Shown: piece after piece, positions 34,758 to 42,718 of the stretch
Layout of the letters: every line of letters begins with the position of its first letter
Numbering within the stretch: the stretch's first letter is position 1
Origin: a virus
Length of the DNA stretch: 64,000 nucleotides
Direction: 5' to 3' (one strand)
Virus record (IMG/VR): IMGVR_UViG_3300021197_001279
Coordinates: 1 to 64,000 of that record
The notes under the pieces: model-generated
The model's database searches: none
Told to the model about the DNA's origin: nothing
The model's input: the letters and a program-made list of their open reading frames with translations, nothing else
Position numbers and translations under genes: made by a program

Positions 34758-35167
34758 TATGAAGCAACTCCTACTACTCCGTCAAGAGTAAACATTCTTT
34801 GGTCGGGTATCTCGGTTAACTCAGCATACACTTGAGCCTCAGAGGTTCCAGAGCCAGTCCAGATAAATATCTCTTTACATTTAACGTTAAAGCTTATTTC
34901 TTTACCAGCATTTACAATAAAATAATTGGCGTTATCATTTGCACCGTGAGTGTAGCCATGTTCGCCATCTGCTCTTGGCGCAAAGCCAACCCTAATTGCA
35001 GTTGAACCATCGGTGTTTTTCACTAAAATTGACTTAGAAACTTGAGGAAAAACAAACCTCTCGCTAGTACTAGCATTAATCCCAGTAGAACCAGAAAGGT
35101 AAGGACGACCAGCAACTTGATAAGAGCCAACGTTATGAAGACCAGCGGTATAATAAAAATTTGACAT
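34757..35167 (-). CDS. Small virion surface protein, family member 1
   Basis: 136 residues. N-terminus SNFYYTAGLHNVGSYQVAGRPYLSG, middle TAIRVGFAPRADGEHGY, C-terminus NVKCKEIFIWTGSG then AELTEIPDQRMFTLDG. It lies 20 bases downstream of the bS21 gene and is the first member of the triplet. No catalytic or membrane features. Confidence 0.7.
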   Translation of the reverse strand: MSNFYYTAGLHNVGSYQVAGRPYLSGSTGINASTSERFVFPQVSKSILVKNTDGSTAIRVGFAPRADGEHGYTHGANDNANYFIVNAGKEISFNVKCKEIFIWTGSGTSEAQVYAELTEIPDQRMFTLDGVVGVAS

Positions 35168-35187
35168 TTTGGACTCCTATAAGTTAA

Positions 35188-35400
35188 TTAGTTGTTTTGG
35201 GCCATTTTTCTCATTCTTTTTTTATGCCTGGCAATCGCCTTTTTCTTTGCTAAACGCTTCTTTTCAGAAGGTTTACGAAAATACCTTCTTTCCCGAACCT
35301 CGTCAAAAATTCCAGATTTTTTACATTTTCTCTGGAATCTTTTGATGAATCGATTTGGGTCTTCATTTTTTCTGGGTTTTACCGTAATGTTAGTTGCCAT
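35188..35400 (-). CDS. rpsU: Phage-encoded 30S ribosomal protein bS21
   Basis: 70 residues that read through as bS21: TVKPRKNEDPNRFIKRFQRK, CKKSGIFDEVRERRYFRKPSE, KKRLAKKKAIARHKKRM. The family landmarks (basic RFxRxCxKxGIxxEVRxRxxxxKPSxxKRxKKxxAxxR) are all present and the length is normal (E. coli bS21 is 71 aa). bS21 sits near the anti-Shine-Dalgarno end of 16S rRNA and helps initiation; phage copies are known in large marine phages and are thought to enter host ribosomes. Here the gene is inside a structural operon between a tagged small protein and the adhesin block, suggesting late expression. Confidence 0.93.
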   Translation of the reverse strand: MATNITVKPRKNEDPNRFIKRFQRKCKKSGIFDEVRERRYFRKPSEKKRLAKKKAIARHKKRMRKMAQNN

Positions 35401-35401
35401 T

Positions 35402-35839
35402 TTAATTTCCTGCTAGTTTTTTCCAAACGCCACTTGAAGCAAAAGCCCCAATGTTAACGCCCGGGTCGTTAGGTGCCATACCGTCTAATGCTTTTGATCC
35501 ATGTGGCGCATTTGACGTGCCGCTGTTTCTATTGGACATTGGTGTAGTCCCCTCAAAAAGATCAACACCATTATATGCACCTTGTCCAATAGAGTCAAGA
35601 AGAGCCTTTCGCCTCTGCTTTTCTGCTTCTGCACGTTCATGTAATCTTCGGTTTGCTTGCTCATCAGACTCTAATTGCACTCTCTGTTTGTTCTCTTGCA
35701 TTAAAGGTTGTTGGTGTTGAGATGTACCTATCATAACTTCACTAATGATAGTTGACAGGGTACCTTCTTCAAAAATAACTTCTTTAATGCACTCCTTAAT
35801 TAGAGGTCTTAGCATTTTCTTTAATTCTGTCTTGTTCAT
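35402..35839 (-). CDS. Small protein with charged N-terminal helix, unknown
   Basis: 145 residues. It begins with an amphipathic helix, NKTELKKMLRPLIKECIKEV, then IFEEG, resembling the 'L..(I/M)..LIKE' starts of other small proteins here. Residues 55-90 are highly charged (RRLHERAEAEKQRRKALLD); the rest is Gly/Asn/Ser-rich and likely unfolded. One base after the protease stop. Function not recognised; a head-core or cargo protein is possible. Confidence 0.65.
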   Translation of the reverse strand: MNKTELKKMLRPLIKECIKEVIFEEGTLSTIISEVMIGTSQHQQPLMQENKQRVQLESDEQANRRLHERAEAEKQRRKALLDSIGQGAYNGVDLFEGTTPMSNRNSGTSNAPHGSKALDGMAPNDPGVNIGAFASSGVWKKLAGN

Positions 35840-36457
35840 TTAATCCCCTAGAATTCTTCTAAATAGCCCATCGATGTTGTTCTCTTTTCTCTCCTTAAGG
35901 CGAGATGAAACAACCTCAGACATCCCTCTACCAGGATAAACATAGGCATCTGGAGTGGAAGGTTCGGACACAATGTCAAAACAAATCAATTGGAAGTCAG
36001 CCTCTACAACTGTCTTTCCCATGCTTTCTCGGACAGATCCAAGTCCACGAGAAGAAATACCAAGTTTAACCCCGGCATTCACTAGGTCTTTAAGAATTCT
36101 ACCTGAAGGAGTGTCGAGGACTTTAATCTTACCCATAACATCCTTTCCTTCCCACCAAACTTGAGTTATAATGTGAGAAACATTCTTAAGGTTAACAACT
36201 GAATCGTCTGGGTGATCTAGTTCACCGCATGCGCGATTGTCTTTGACTACCCGACTATAGTTGTCCATTTCTCTCTTAAGAACCTCGTAAGGGTACACAC
36301 GGCCATTTCCGTTCTGCTTGTCTGCAGTTTGAATACGACCAGAAAGAAACATTGTTCCATCGTTCATAGCCTCTCTCTTCTCGGCCTCTGTTAAGAGATC
36401 AAGACAGACACCATCTTTGCAAAGTTCATAAAATTCTTGTAAAAGTTCTTTTCCCAT
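35840..36457 (-). CDS. Prohead core protease (T4 gp21-like)
   Basis: 205 residues from the ATG at 36455-36457; GAGGGAAGG is placed correctly, so the longer frame (GTG at 36493) is rejected. It has RVYPYEVL, CGELDHPDDS with the catalytic His (about residue 82), QVWWEGKDVMGKIKVLD, and GISSRGLGSV with the catalytic Ser (about 135-136), then PSTPDAYVYPG. This matches the T4 gp21/herpes-type serine protease that cleaves scaffold, internal proteins and the capsid N-terminus after L/I-x-E. It is preceded by a terminator and lies 12 kb from the scaffold gene, unlike in T4. Confidence 0.93.
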   Translation of the reverse strand: MGKELLQEFYELCKDGVCLDLLTEAEKREAMNDGTMFLSGRIQTADKQNGNGRVYPYEVLKREMDNYSRVVKDNRACGELDHPDDSVVNLKNVSHIITQVWWEGKDVMGKIKVLDTPSGRILKDLVNAGVKLGISSRGLGSVRESMGKTVVEADFQLICFDIVSEPSTPDAYVYPGRGMSEVVSSRLKERKENNIDGLFRRILGD

Positions 36458-36480
36458 ACCTTCCCTCAAAATAAAAAATA

Positions 36481-36499
36481 GAGTGGGCGCCACCCACTC
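36481..36499 (-). terminator. Intrinsic terminator before the protease gene
   Basis: On the minus strand GAGTGGG/CCCACTC encloses a five-base loop and is followed by TATTTTTTATTTT. It overlaps the upstream region of the protease. Confidence 0.78.
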
Positions 36500-36548
36500 G
36501 CGTTAAGAACCGCTGCAACAACGGCGGACTGGCTGTAATGTCCAACGC

Positions 36549-36878
36549 TTAATCACCAACATGTTCACCCCCTGGTCTTGGTGATACTCTTAGGCCAAAG
36601 TCATTGACTAAAACCGAGAGCAAATAAGTAGTACCCGCCCCTAAACAGGCTAGGCAAAAAGCATTCGCAAGCGAATACTCGAATGTAAATAGTTCCGTAA
36701 AGCCGTTAATGCCAAAAAGAAACAAGGAACACCACCAACCCATGCATAACGGGCAGTTCCATAAAGTGTTCCATTTTTTTGTGTAATCTTTTTTTGGCCT
36801 TATGTTCTCAAAAATCTTTCCGTAGACAATAATAAATGTCATTCCGTAAGCAGTTAAGATGAAATGTAACGTATCCAA
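36549..36878 (-). CDS. Three-TM membrane protein with CPLC motif (DUF1360-like)
   Basis: 109 residues with hydrophobic segments at about 3-20, 46-64 and 68-92, and a CPLCMGWW motif (Cys42, Cys45) before the second. The 'C(P)(x)C.G.W' pattern recalls DUF1360 proteins found in phages and bacteria; function unknown. It sits between a ParB-like gene and the protease, in the head operon, so an envelope-facing role during infection (for example superinfection control) is only a guess. Confidence 0.72.
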   Translation of the reverse strand: MDTLHFILTAYGMTFIIVYGKIFENIRPKKDYTKKWNTLWNCPLCMGWWCSLFLFGINGFTELFTFEYSLANAFCLACLGAGTTYLLSVLVNDFGLRVSPRPGGEHVGD

Positions 36879-36879
36879 T

Positions 36880-37389
36880 TTAACCTCGCTGTAATCCGTA
36901 AGTTATTAAAAACCATAGGTCACGATCAAAATAATCTTCTTCTATGTGTTCTTCGCTTTTACCAAAAAATCTTATTTCCACTGGGATTGGCTGGTCTGTT
37001 TGGCACCCTAGTCGTATACGATGGTTGCCCTCATACACTCTGGCTATGATATCATCACCTTTCCATTCGGCAACAATAAGCACAGGTTCTTGTATTCCCC
37101 TTTCGGCAACGTCGGCTTTGAGATCAGCCCATTCATCAAAATCATAACGACCGGTTCCTAGCCCAGAACCTCTCCTGAAGCCTCTTTCGTGCTCTCCTGC
37201 CTTGCCTTTCATTCTTGTGATTGGACCACCATTATCCTTACAAATAGCAAAACCTCTGTACGTTGCAGTTAAGTGGTCGTTGTCTTTCTCTGTATGATAC
37301 CCAGGGTGTTTTTTTAATTTACCCTCAAACTCTTTGTTTTCGTTTAGAAACTTACGCCAACTCTCAAGTATGATTCGTTGTTTACTCAT
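36880..37389 (-). CDS. ParB/sulfiredoxin-fold protein with possible head-targeting tag
   Basis: 169 residues. N-terminal IILESWRKFLNE followed by Asn resembles the tag of the 880-residue protein and contains the L-x-E cut pattern. The body (about 90-140) has a ParB-N pattern: LKADVAERGIQEPVLIVAEW then ARVYEGNHRIRLG. ParB-N domains bind nucleotides/CTP or act as nuclease- or kinase-like enzymes. The C-terminal ~30 residues are acidic-aromatic (EEDYFDRDLWFL). TAATG junction with the preceding gene. A DNA-interacting internal protein is an inference. Confidence 0.72.
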   Translation of the reverse strand: MSKQRIILESWRKFLNENKEFEGKLKKHPGYHTEKDNDHLTATYRGFAICKDNGGPITRMKGKAGEHERGFRRGSGLGTGRYDFDEWADLKADVAERGIQEPVLIVAEWKGDDIIARVYEGNHRIRLGCQTDQPIPVEIRFFGKSEEHIEEDYFDRDLWFLITYGLQRG

Positions 37390-37919
37390 TAGTAACTGTA
37401 CCTTCCATAAAGGTAAGGAGCAAACAGATTATTTTGATTGATTGATCCCTTCTCGGCCTCGGCAGGAACTTCACCAAGTTCTGTTGACTCTTCTTTATCA
37501 GGCTCAAGTAACGCATCGTCTTGCATGGCATCGTAAGCAGTTGTGCCGGCAATGTAAGACTGTTCTGTCTTAAACCACTCAGATAATGATAGGAGGGTGG
37601 CTTTTATTGAGTCAAGTTTCTCTGACTCCATTATTGTACCTTCCATTGATCCATAAACATTACCGCCCTGGATTGAATCGTATTCAATGATACCTTGCTT
37701 TCTAAGGAACTCTAGCATTCTAGATTCCGCACCGTAAACAAGATCCGACATGATGTCTTTTGGGAAAGCAATTACCTTGTTGTCTTTTTGTTTAATAATG
37801 ATGTCAATGTCTTTATGTTCCATAATCATCAAGTCGCCGTTGAGAGCAGACCTAATGTTCATCTCAAATGTTATGTTAAACTCTTTTTCCAACTCTTCAA
37901 TGTTAATTTTAATGGCCAT
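37389..37919 (-). CDS. Unknown protein in the head operon
   Basis: 176 residues, acidic, no membrane segment. N-terminal KINIEELEKEFNITFEM, middle KVIAFPKDIMSDLVYGAESRM, end QNNLFAPYLYGRYSY (Tyr-rich). It lies where T4 has the small core genes 67/68 between portal and protease, so a core or connector role is conceivable. Overlaps its neighbour by 11 bases. Confidence 0.65.
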   Translation of the reverse strand: MAIKINIEELEKEFNITFEMNIRSALNGDLMIMEHKDIDIIIKQKDNKVIAFPKDIMSDLVYGAESRMLEFLRKQGIIEYDSIQGGNVYGSMEGTIMESEKLDSIKATLLSLSEWFKTEQSYIAGTTAYDAMQDDALLEPDKEESTELGEVPAEAEKGSINQNNLFAPYLYGRYSY

Positions 37920-38724
37920 TTCTTTTTACCTCCGCAATGAGGTCTTGAATGTAGAAAATCTCTTCAATAATTTGCTGATTTAGGGGGCTTTGTGCATAGT
38001 CATCCAACTTTGCTCTAACTTTTTGAAAATTTTCGGAAAAGGCATTATTGGCGTTTGCTACAATCTCGGCATCTACGGACTCTTTGAGACGCCCAATCTC
38101 TTCATTTAGATAAGACTTCAGTCCAAGCCCATTATCAGAAAATGATGTAATGTAATTGGTCAATAATTCTTTTTGTTCTTCTCTCAAAGTTCTATCGTAT
38201 GTTTCGTTAAACTTGTTAACAAATGTTTTGTAGGTTAAATTATCAACATGAGCCATCTCTTTTTCTTCTACATCTTCACGAGATAGCAATTCTACCATTC
38301 TCTCTTCTAACATAATTCTCTTTTTAGCATTGAGGGATTTGTTCTGGAAGAATAAGCCAACAGTCGCAATGTCTTTGTAGTTTGGCATAAAGTTAGAATA
38401 GACACTCGCCCCAAGTTGCTTATTGATCTTATTGATCAAGCTTGTTTGAGAATTGAAAACTTGAGTTCTATCAAGTGATTCGAAGTCAACTCTAGATTCC
38501 GTCAAGAGTCTTGTATGGTACTTGTCTTCTAAGTCTTTTGCTTCTAGCAATTCTCTATAGATACCTAATTCATTTGATAGAATTGTGCCTCTTGAAAAAT
38601 ACTCTTTAAGAATAGACTTGATTGTTGACTGTCTGCCAGTATCTTCTCTGACTACTGATCTGGTCAATTCTTTGATCAAGCATTCGTAAAGAAAAGCGGT
38701 ATTTCTTTTCTTATTGTGTTTCAT
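37909..38724 (-). CDS. Unknown helical protein next to the portal
   Basis: 271 residues, mostly alpha-helical by composition, with KRNTAFLYECLIKELTR at the N-terminus and a C-terminal coiled coil (IEEIFYIQDLIAEVKRNG). Strong basic/acidic alternation but no catalytic motif. Overlaps the portal gene by 14 bases, implying coupled translation. It may help form the prohead core or initiate assembly on the portal, as gp40/gp67/gp68-type factors do in T4; this is inference. Confidence 0.65.
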   Translation of the reverse strand: MKHNKKRNTAFLYECLIKELTRSVVREDTGRQSTIKSILKEYFSRGTILSNELGIYRELLEAKDLEDKYHTRLLTESRVDFESLDRTQVFNSQTSLINKINKQLGASVYSNFMPNYKDIATVGLFFQNKSLNAKKRIMLEERMVELLSREDVEEKEMAHVDNLTYKTFVNKFNETYDRTLREEQKELLTNYITSFSDNGLGLKSYLNEEIGRLKESVDAEIVANANNAFSENFQKVRAKLDDYAQSPLNQQIIEEIFYIQDLIAEVKRNGH

Positions 38725-40645
38725 CTTGATTTCCCTTTGTTAAAGATTCAATTAAATTTTGAAGTTCTGCACTGGTATTAAATAGTTTTGTCTCTTCCAA
38801 AACATCCACTGATTCTTGAACTACGCCACGAGCAAGAGAATCTAATCCGCCGAAGCCAACCTTTCCAGGAAATGTTTTGCGAGAAGTTCCAACTTCACCA
38901 CTGGCCTGGTTTCTCATTTGCTTAGATAGTCCGCCTTTTCTATACGATGCCTGGTGACTCTTATAAGGCCCTCTTTTCTTAGGTCGATCATCTCTTTTAG
39001 CAGGAGGCGCTGCAAGAAGAGGGCTGTCATCCCCATCAGTGTCACCACCAGTGTCACCTCCGGTATCTCCAGCTGTAGGTGTTGCTGGTGTATCGTCGGT
39101 GTCCCCACCTCCTCCAAGATCACCAAGGCCAAGGTCTCCTCCGGTATCGCCACCTAAATCACCTAGTCCGCCACCGGCATCACCTGGTGCATCACCAGCA
39201 CCTGCGGCTTCAAGACTAGCTAAGAACTTACGGTCATGATACATTTCTCTTTGCATCCGGATAAACTCATCCTCTGACAATCCAAGAAGGTTCTCGGCAA
39301 CCCAACGCTTAGAGAAGTACCCTTCGTTAGCGCCTTTAGCAACATCAAACTTTGTCTTCCAGTTTTCAAGTTCTTGCATCTCGGCAATCTTTGAAGGATT
39401 ATTAAGAGATAGACTAAAGTTAAGAAGATCGTCTCCGCGATACCCTAGAGTGTAAAGATGGACAATTCCAATCTTTTCAAGTTCTGCGATTACAACCCTC
39501 TGAAGTCTTTGGATTGTTCTCGCGAATCTAATGTCTTTCTGAGCAAGGGTTGTCTTGTCCTCAGTTGCGCCCTCGCCCATAGACAAGTATGACTGGGGAA
39601 CTTTCAGGGCAGAAAACAACTTATCGCGGAGATACTTAACGTCCTCGATCTGTGAGGTAAAAGTGCCACCAGGAAGGTTAGTAATGTCTGTAGAGGATTG
39701 TCCGCCTCTAATTGGTACAAAGTAGTCTTCTTCAATTGAAAGAGGGTTGTAACGTAAATCTACGCGGCCTGTGGTAGGGTCTACAACCTGGTGTCTTTTC
39801 ATTTGGGTCATAACCTTTTGCATGTACTGCTCCACATCTTGTGGTGCGATTCCGCCAACGTCAATCTTAAATACACGACGATCAGTGGCACGAACAATTC
39901 GGTATGCCATCATAGCATCTTCAAGAAGCGTTAACTGTCTCCAGATTCGCCGAGCCGGCTCAAGAACAGATGTACCATAAGGAGCATGTTTATCATGACC
40001 GAGAACTCTGAAGTGAGCAACCTGCCAATTTTCCAGGGTCAAACCAGCGGTGTTCCATTGGAACTGAATGTAATTTGGATTTGTCTTATCCTCGCCCTCT
40101 AATCTCTCAATCTCTTGAGATGGGAGACCAATGCAGTTTGTAATACCACGCAAGTCGTCAATGTCCAAGTACAAGAACAAATCTCCATACTTACACATGG
40201 TACGTGCCCAACCAAATAGATTGTGTTCGATGTTCAGTGTGTCACGATACAAAGAGTCAAGAACAAACTTTATCTCTTCATTAGCACACTTAATGTGCAT
40301 CATTGGGGTAAGGGTCGAATGGGTTGTCATCTCGTCTGCATAGATGTCAAGCGAAGAAGCAATCTCTGGTGTGTATTCCATCTGGTCAAAATCTACGTAA
40401 CGTTCAGAACGATTACGGTTAGAGATCATGTTAACCGTGGTGACATTCATCGGGTTGTATTCTGACTTCTTAAATTGTTGACCTGAGGCTGACCTGAATC
40501 TTGAAGCGTACATATCCAAATGTCTTCTTCTTAATTGTCTTCCAGACTGTGTTCTTCGCCTAACAAGAGGCCCAGAGAATACTTTTGTCAATGACTTGAA
40601 CAAATCATTTTGATTATTGTTTGGGTTTCTATCGTTCTTTGCCAT
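38711..40645 (-). CDS. Portal protein (T4 gp20-like)
   Basis: 644 residues. Residues 1-480 follow the T4 gp20 pattern: YTPEIASSLDIYADEM, FGWARTMCKYGDLFLYLD, AYRIVRATDRRVFKIDVGG, and LREDKLF-type DVKYLRDKLFSALKVPQSYL. The ring of these subunits is the DNA entrance, tail attachment point and head-assembly origin. Unusual is a C-terminal extension of about 160 residues: a Gly/Asp/Thr tract (GDLGGDTGGDLGLGDLGG, GDTGGDTGGDTDGD), then a basic KKRGPYKSHQASYRKGG stretch and a helical end. That tail is likely flexible and interior-facing (inference). Confidence 0.93.
   Translation of the reverse strand: MAKNDRNPNNNQNDLFKSLTKVFSGPLVRRRTQSGRQLRRRHLDMYASRFRSASGQQFKKSEYNPMNVTTVNMISNRNRSERYVDFDQMEYTPEIASSLDIYADEMTTHSTLTPMMHIKCANEEIKFVLDSLYRDTLNIEHNLFGWARTMCKYGDLFLYLDIDDLRGITNCIGLPSQEIERLEGEDKTNPNYIQFQWNTAGLTLENWQVAHFRVLGHDKHAPYGTSVLEPARRIWRQLTLLEDAMMAYRIVRATDRRVFKIDVGGIAPQDVEQYMQKVMTQMKRHQVVDPTTGRVDLRYNPLSIEEDYFVPIRGGQSSTDITNLPGGTFTSQIEDVKYLRDKLFSALKVPQSYLSMGEGATEDKTTLAQKDIRFARTIQRLQRVVIAELEKIGIVHLYTLGYRGDDLLNFSLSLNNPSKIAEMQELENWKTKFDVAKGANEGYFSKRWVAENLLGLSEDEFIRMQREMYHDRKFLASLEAAGAGDAPGDAGGGLGDLGGDTGGDLGLGDLGGGGDTDDTPATPTAGDTGGDTGGDTDGDDSPLLAAPPAKRDDRPKKRGPYKSHQASYRKGGLSKQMRNQASGEVGTSRKTFPGKVGFGGLDSLARGVVQESVDVLEETKLFNTSAELQNLIESLTKGNQDETQ
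38779..38785 (-). promoter_or_regulatory. Possible CTATTTA element inside the portal gene end
   Basis: The coding strand reads AAAACTATTTAATACC, 54 bases before the next ATG. It matches the intergenic consensus but lies in coding DNA, where such 7-mers also occur by chance. Confidence 0.3.
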
Positions 40646-40648
40646 TTT

Positions 40649-42232
40649 TTATCCTTTGTAAATCCAGAAAAATTCTTTTGCTTGCTTTATCTCTTCTTCA
40701 TACTTTTGAGAAAATGATTGAGAATATCCTTGCTGTCCTCTAATCTGTGTATTCATTCTTGTCTCTGACTTCATTATGCCACCAAGCATAGCTTTTTTGT
40801 ATTCGACCTCCACTTGGTTGGCCTGCAGGGCTGTGTCTCGAACCCAACAACCAATTGCTAATGCCATAACTAGATCGTCATGATAAGAACGCATGGCTTG
40901 GGGTTTGCCGTTATGCCAAATAAAAGTCTTTAATTCGTGAAATAACCTCGTAGAGTGTATACTAATTAGTTTGTTTCTGATGAACTCTTCTAATTTTGCT
41001 ACAATAAGGGGCCTTGTTTTTGTTGAAGTAGTAAATCCAGGCACTGCTCTATCATCATAAGCACCTTTGTATGCTTCAACATATTCATGAGTTCCCTTTA
41101 TTGAGTAGTACAAGTTTGGATAAGCAAGGTCCTTTAGTTTTTCCAAAACAGAGATCCCAATACCGTTGTTCTCAACAACAAGCAGACAATCTCCATACTC
41201 TTTACCTGCATCAAACAGGATCTGTGAGTAGAGGTCTAACGATGGCTTACCTTGATACTCAGCAACAATAGACATGTTATCAACACGTATTACGTGAAAA
41301 ACAGATGAGTCCTGACCATCGCCCCTCGCAACGTCCGCTACCAAGAGATAAGATGCTTCCTCAATGTGCTTCTCCCAAATCCAAAAGTTTCTATCGTGTC
41401 CTGTTCTATAGATTGGATCTTGCTGGCATTCGAACAACCACTGCATGTCATCAGGGTGAACTACAGTATCACCGGATGTATTGAAGTTACACTCTAACTC
41501 CTGTGCAATTTGTCTTCGAGACATGTTCTTTGTCTCTTTCTCAAACCATTCTTGGTTCCTATCGGGATGCACATCCCAGGGTAAATTAATTGGGTGAAAA
41601 TCGTTCTCTTCTGACTCTGCATCAACGTAAGTCTTGTGGAACCAATTTCCTACCCCATTTGGGGTTGACAATGCGATACAACGTCCACCAGTTGACAAGG
41701 TAGGGTAAAGACCGGTCCATAGATCTTCCAGGCCGTCTACGTGCGCTGCCTCGTCTATAACGAGCAGTGATAATGCTTCCGAACGACCAGCATCACCAGA
41801 GGTGGTTCCTGCTTTAATTTGTGATCCGTTATTAAGTTCAAATGCTGTCCTATTGTCAACAGAGATTTTTGCAATCTTGATAAAGTCTGGTAGATTGTTT
41901 GTAATTGCCTTTACTTTCTTTACAAGGTTTGCTGCTGTCTGAAACTTGGTTGCGATGACAAGAATGTTCTTGTCTCGATGAAACATCATAAACCAGACAA
42001 TGTACCCGGCAGAGATTGTCGAGATACCTAACTGTCTGGCTTTCAGAATGATGTTGAAACGATAATCGTTAAAATCCTTAAGCAGGTCCTTCTGGTAGTC
42101 GTAAGTCTTGAATGGAATCAAGCCGTGCATAGGATGAGAAATGCGACAGTAGTTATCAATGAAGTATTGAGGACTCTTGCCGCATCTAATTATCTCTTGA
42201 ACTTTTTCGTTTTTGGAAAGTTTATAACCCAT
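40649..42232 (-). CDS. Terminase large subunit (gp17-like)
   Basis: 527 residues. ATPase motifs: LKARQLGISTISA (Walker A-like, about residue 64), SLLVIDEAAHVDG (Walker B, about 157). RNase H-like nuclease: LLVADVARGDGQDSS (about 297), LLVVENNGIG (about 353), and HDDLVMALAIG (about 452). It docks on the portal and pumps DNA. T4 gp17 is 610 aa. It lies at the head of the portal-protease operon. Confidence 0.95.
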   Translation of the reverse strand: MGYKLSKNEKVQEIIRCGKSPQYFIDNYCRISHPMHGLIPFKTYDYQKDLLKDFNDYRFNIILKARQLGISTISAGYIVWFMMFHRDKNILVIATKFQTAANLVKKVKAITNNLPDFIKIAKISVDNRTAFELNNGSQIKAGTTSGDAGRSEALSLLVIDEAAHVDGLEDLWTGLYPTLSTGGRCIALSTPNGVGNWFHKTYVDAESEENDFHPINLPWDVHPDRNQEWFEKETKNMSRRQIAQELECNFNTSGDTVVHPDDMQWLFECQQDPIYRTGHDRNFWIWEKHIEEASYLLVADVARGDGQDSSVFHVIRVDNMSIVAEYQGKPSLDLYSQILFDAGKEYGDCLLVVENNGIGISVLEKLKDLAYPNLYYSIKGTHEYVEAYKGAYDDRAVPGFTTSTKTRPLIVAKLEEFIRNKLISIHSTRLFHELKTFIWHNGKPQAMRSYHDDLVMALAIGCWVRDTALQANQVEVEYKKAMLGGIMKSETRMNTQIRGQQGYSQSFSQKYEEEIKQAKEFFWIYKG

Positions 42233-42241
42233 TTAATCCTT

Positions 42242-42718
42242 TTATAGATTTCCCTGTTGCTTCAGGAGGTTTTGTATTTCTTTAACAAGCGAATCCGAAA
42301 TGTCTTCTTCTAGTTCCTCTGGTTCATCAGGAATAGCGGCAAGAGATGCTTCAACTGCTTCCGGATCATTACGCATTAAATCAACCGAGCGTGGAGTCTG
42401 CCCAGGGAAAAGAAGTGGGTTTCGGAGAATAAGCGCCTTAAAGACATCAGATAATTCTGGATCTATCTGTGAGATCTTTTCAAAGTCCATGTCCATCTGA
42501 GCCGTGTCTCTACCGCCGTTGTAACGTGCGAATAATTCTGCAAAGGCCGCTTGAGAACCTAAATCAAAACCAAGACCAGGCTGATTGTCCAGGACATCAT
42601 CAGCGCTAATGTCTTCGATACCAGCGCCAACAGGCTCGGCATGCTCTTCTTCTTTAATTCTCTGATACTCTTCTTTGACGATTTGGTCAAGTCTTTCTTT
42701 TGTAATCTTAAGTTTCAT
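42242..42718 (-). CDS. Candidate terminase small subunit or tagged head protein
   Basis: 158 residues, acidic, next to the large terminase. Begins MKLKITKERLDQIVKEEYQRIKEEE, a helix shared in style with two other small proteins here. Body GFDLGSQAAFAELFARY, ISQIDPELSDVFKALILRNP; C-terminal helix SDSLVKEIQNLLKQQGN. T4 gp16 (small terminase, 164 aa) has the same size and place, but I see no DNA-binding HTH. Both roles remain possible. ATGA junction with the preceding gene. Confidence 0.6.
   Translation of the reverse strand: MKLKITKERLDQIVKEEYQRIKEEEHAEPVGAGIEDISADDVLDNQPGLGFDLGSQAAFAELFARYNGGRDTAQMDMDFEKISQIDPELSDVFKALILRNPLLFPGQTPRSVDLMRNDPEAVEASLAAIPDEPEELEEDISDSLVKEIQNLLKQQGNL

Noticed and set aside
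35870-35876. CTATTTA near the end of the protease gene, 30 bases before the next start
   Set aside because: Distance fits, but it encodes conserved-looking Leu-Phe-Arg at the protein end, so it cannot be separated from chance here.
39030-39200. Short repeats resembling a CRISPR-like array
   Set aside because: They are in-frame codon repeats encoding Gly/Asp/Thr in the portal extension; no regular spacers.
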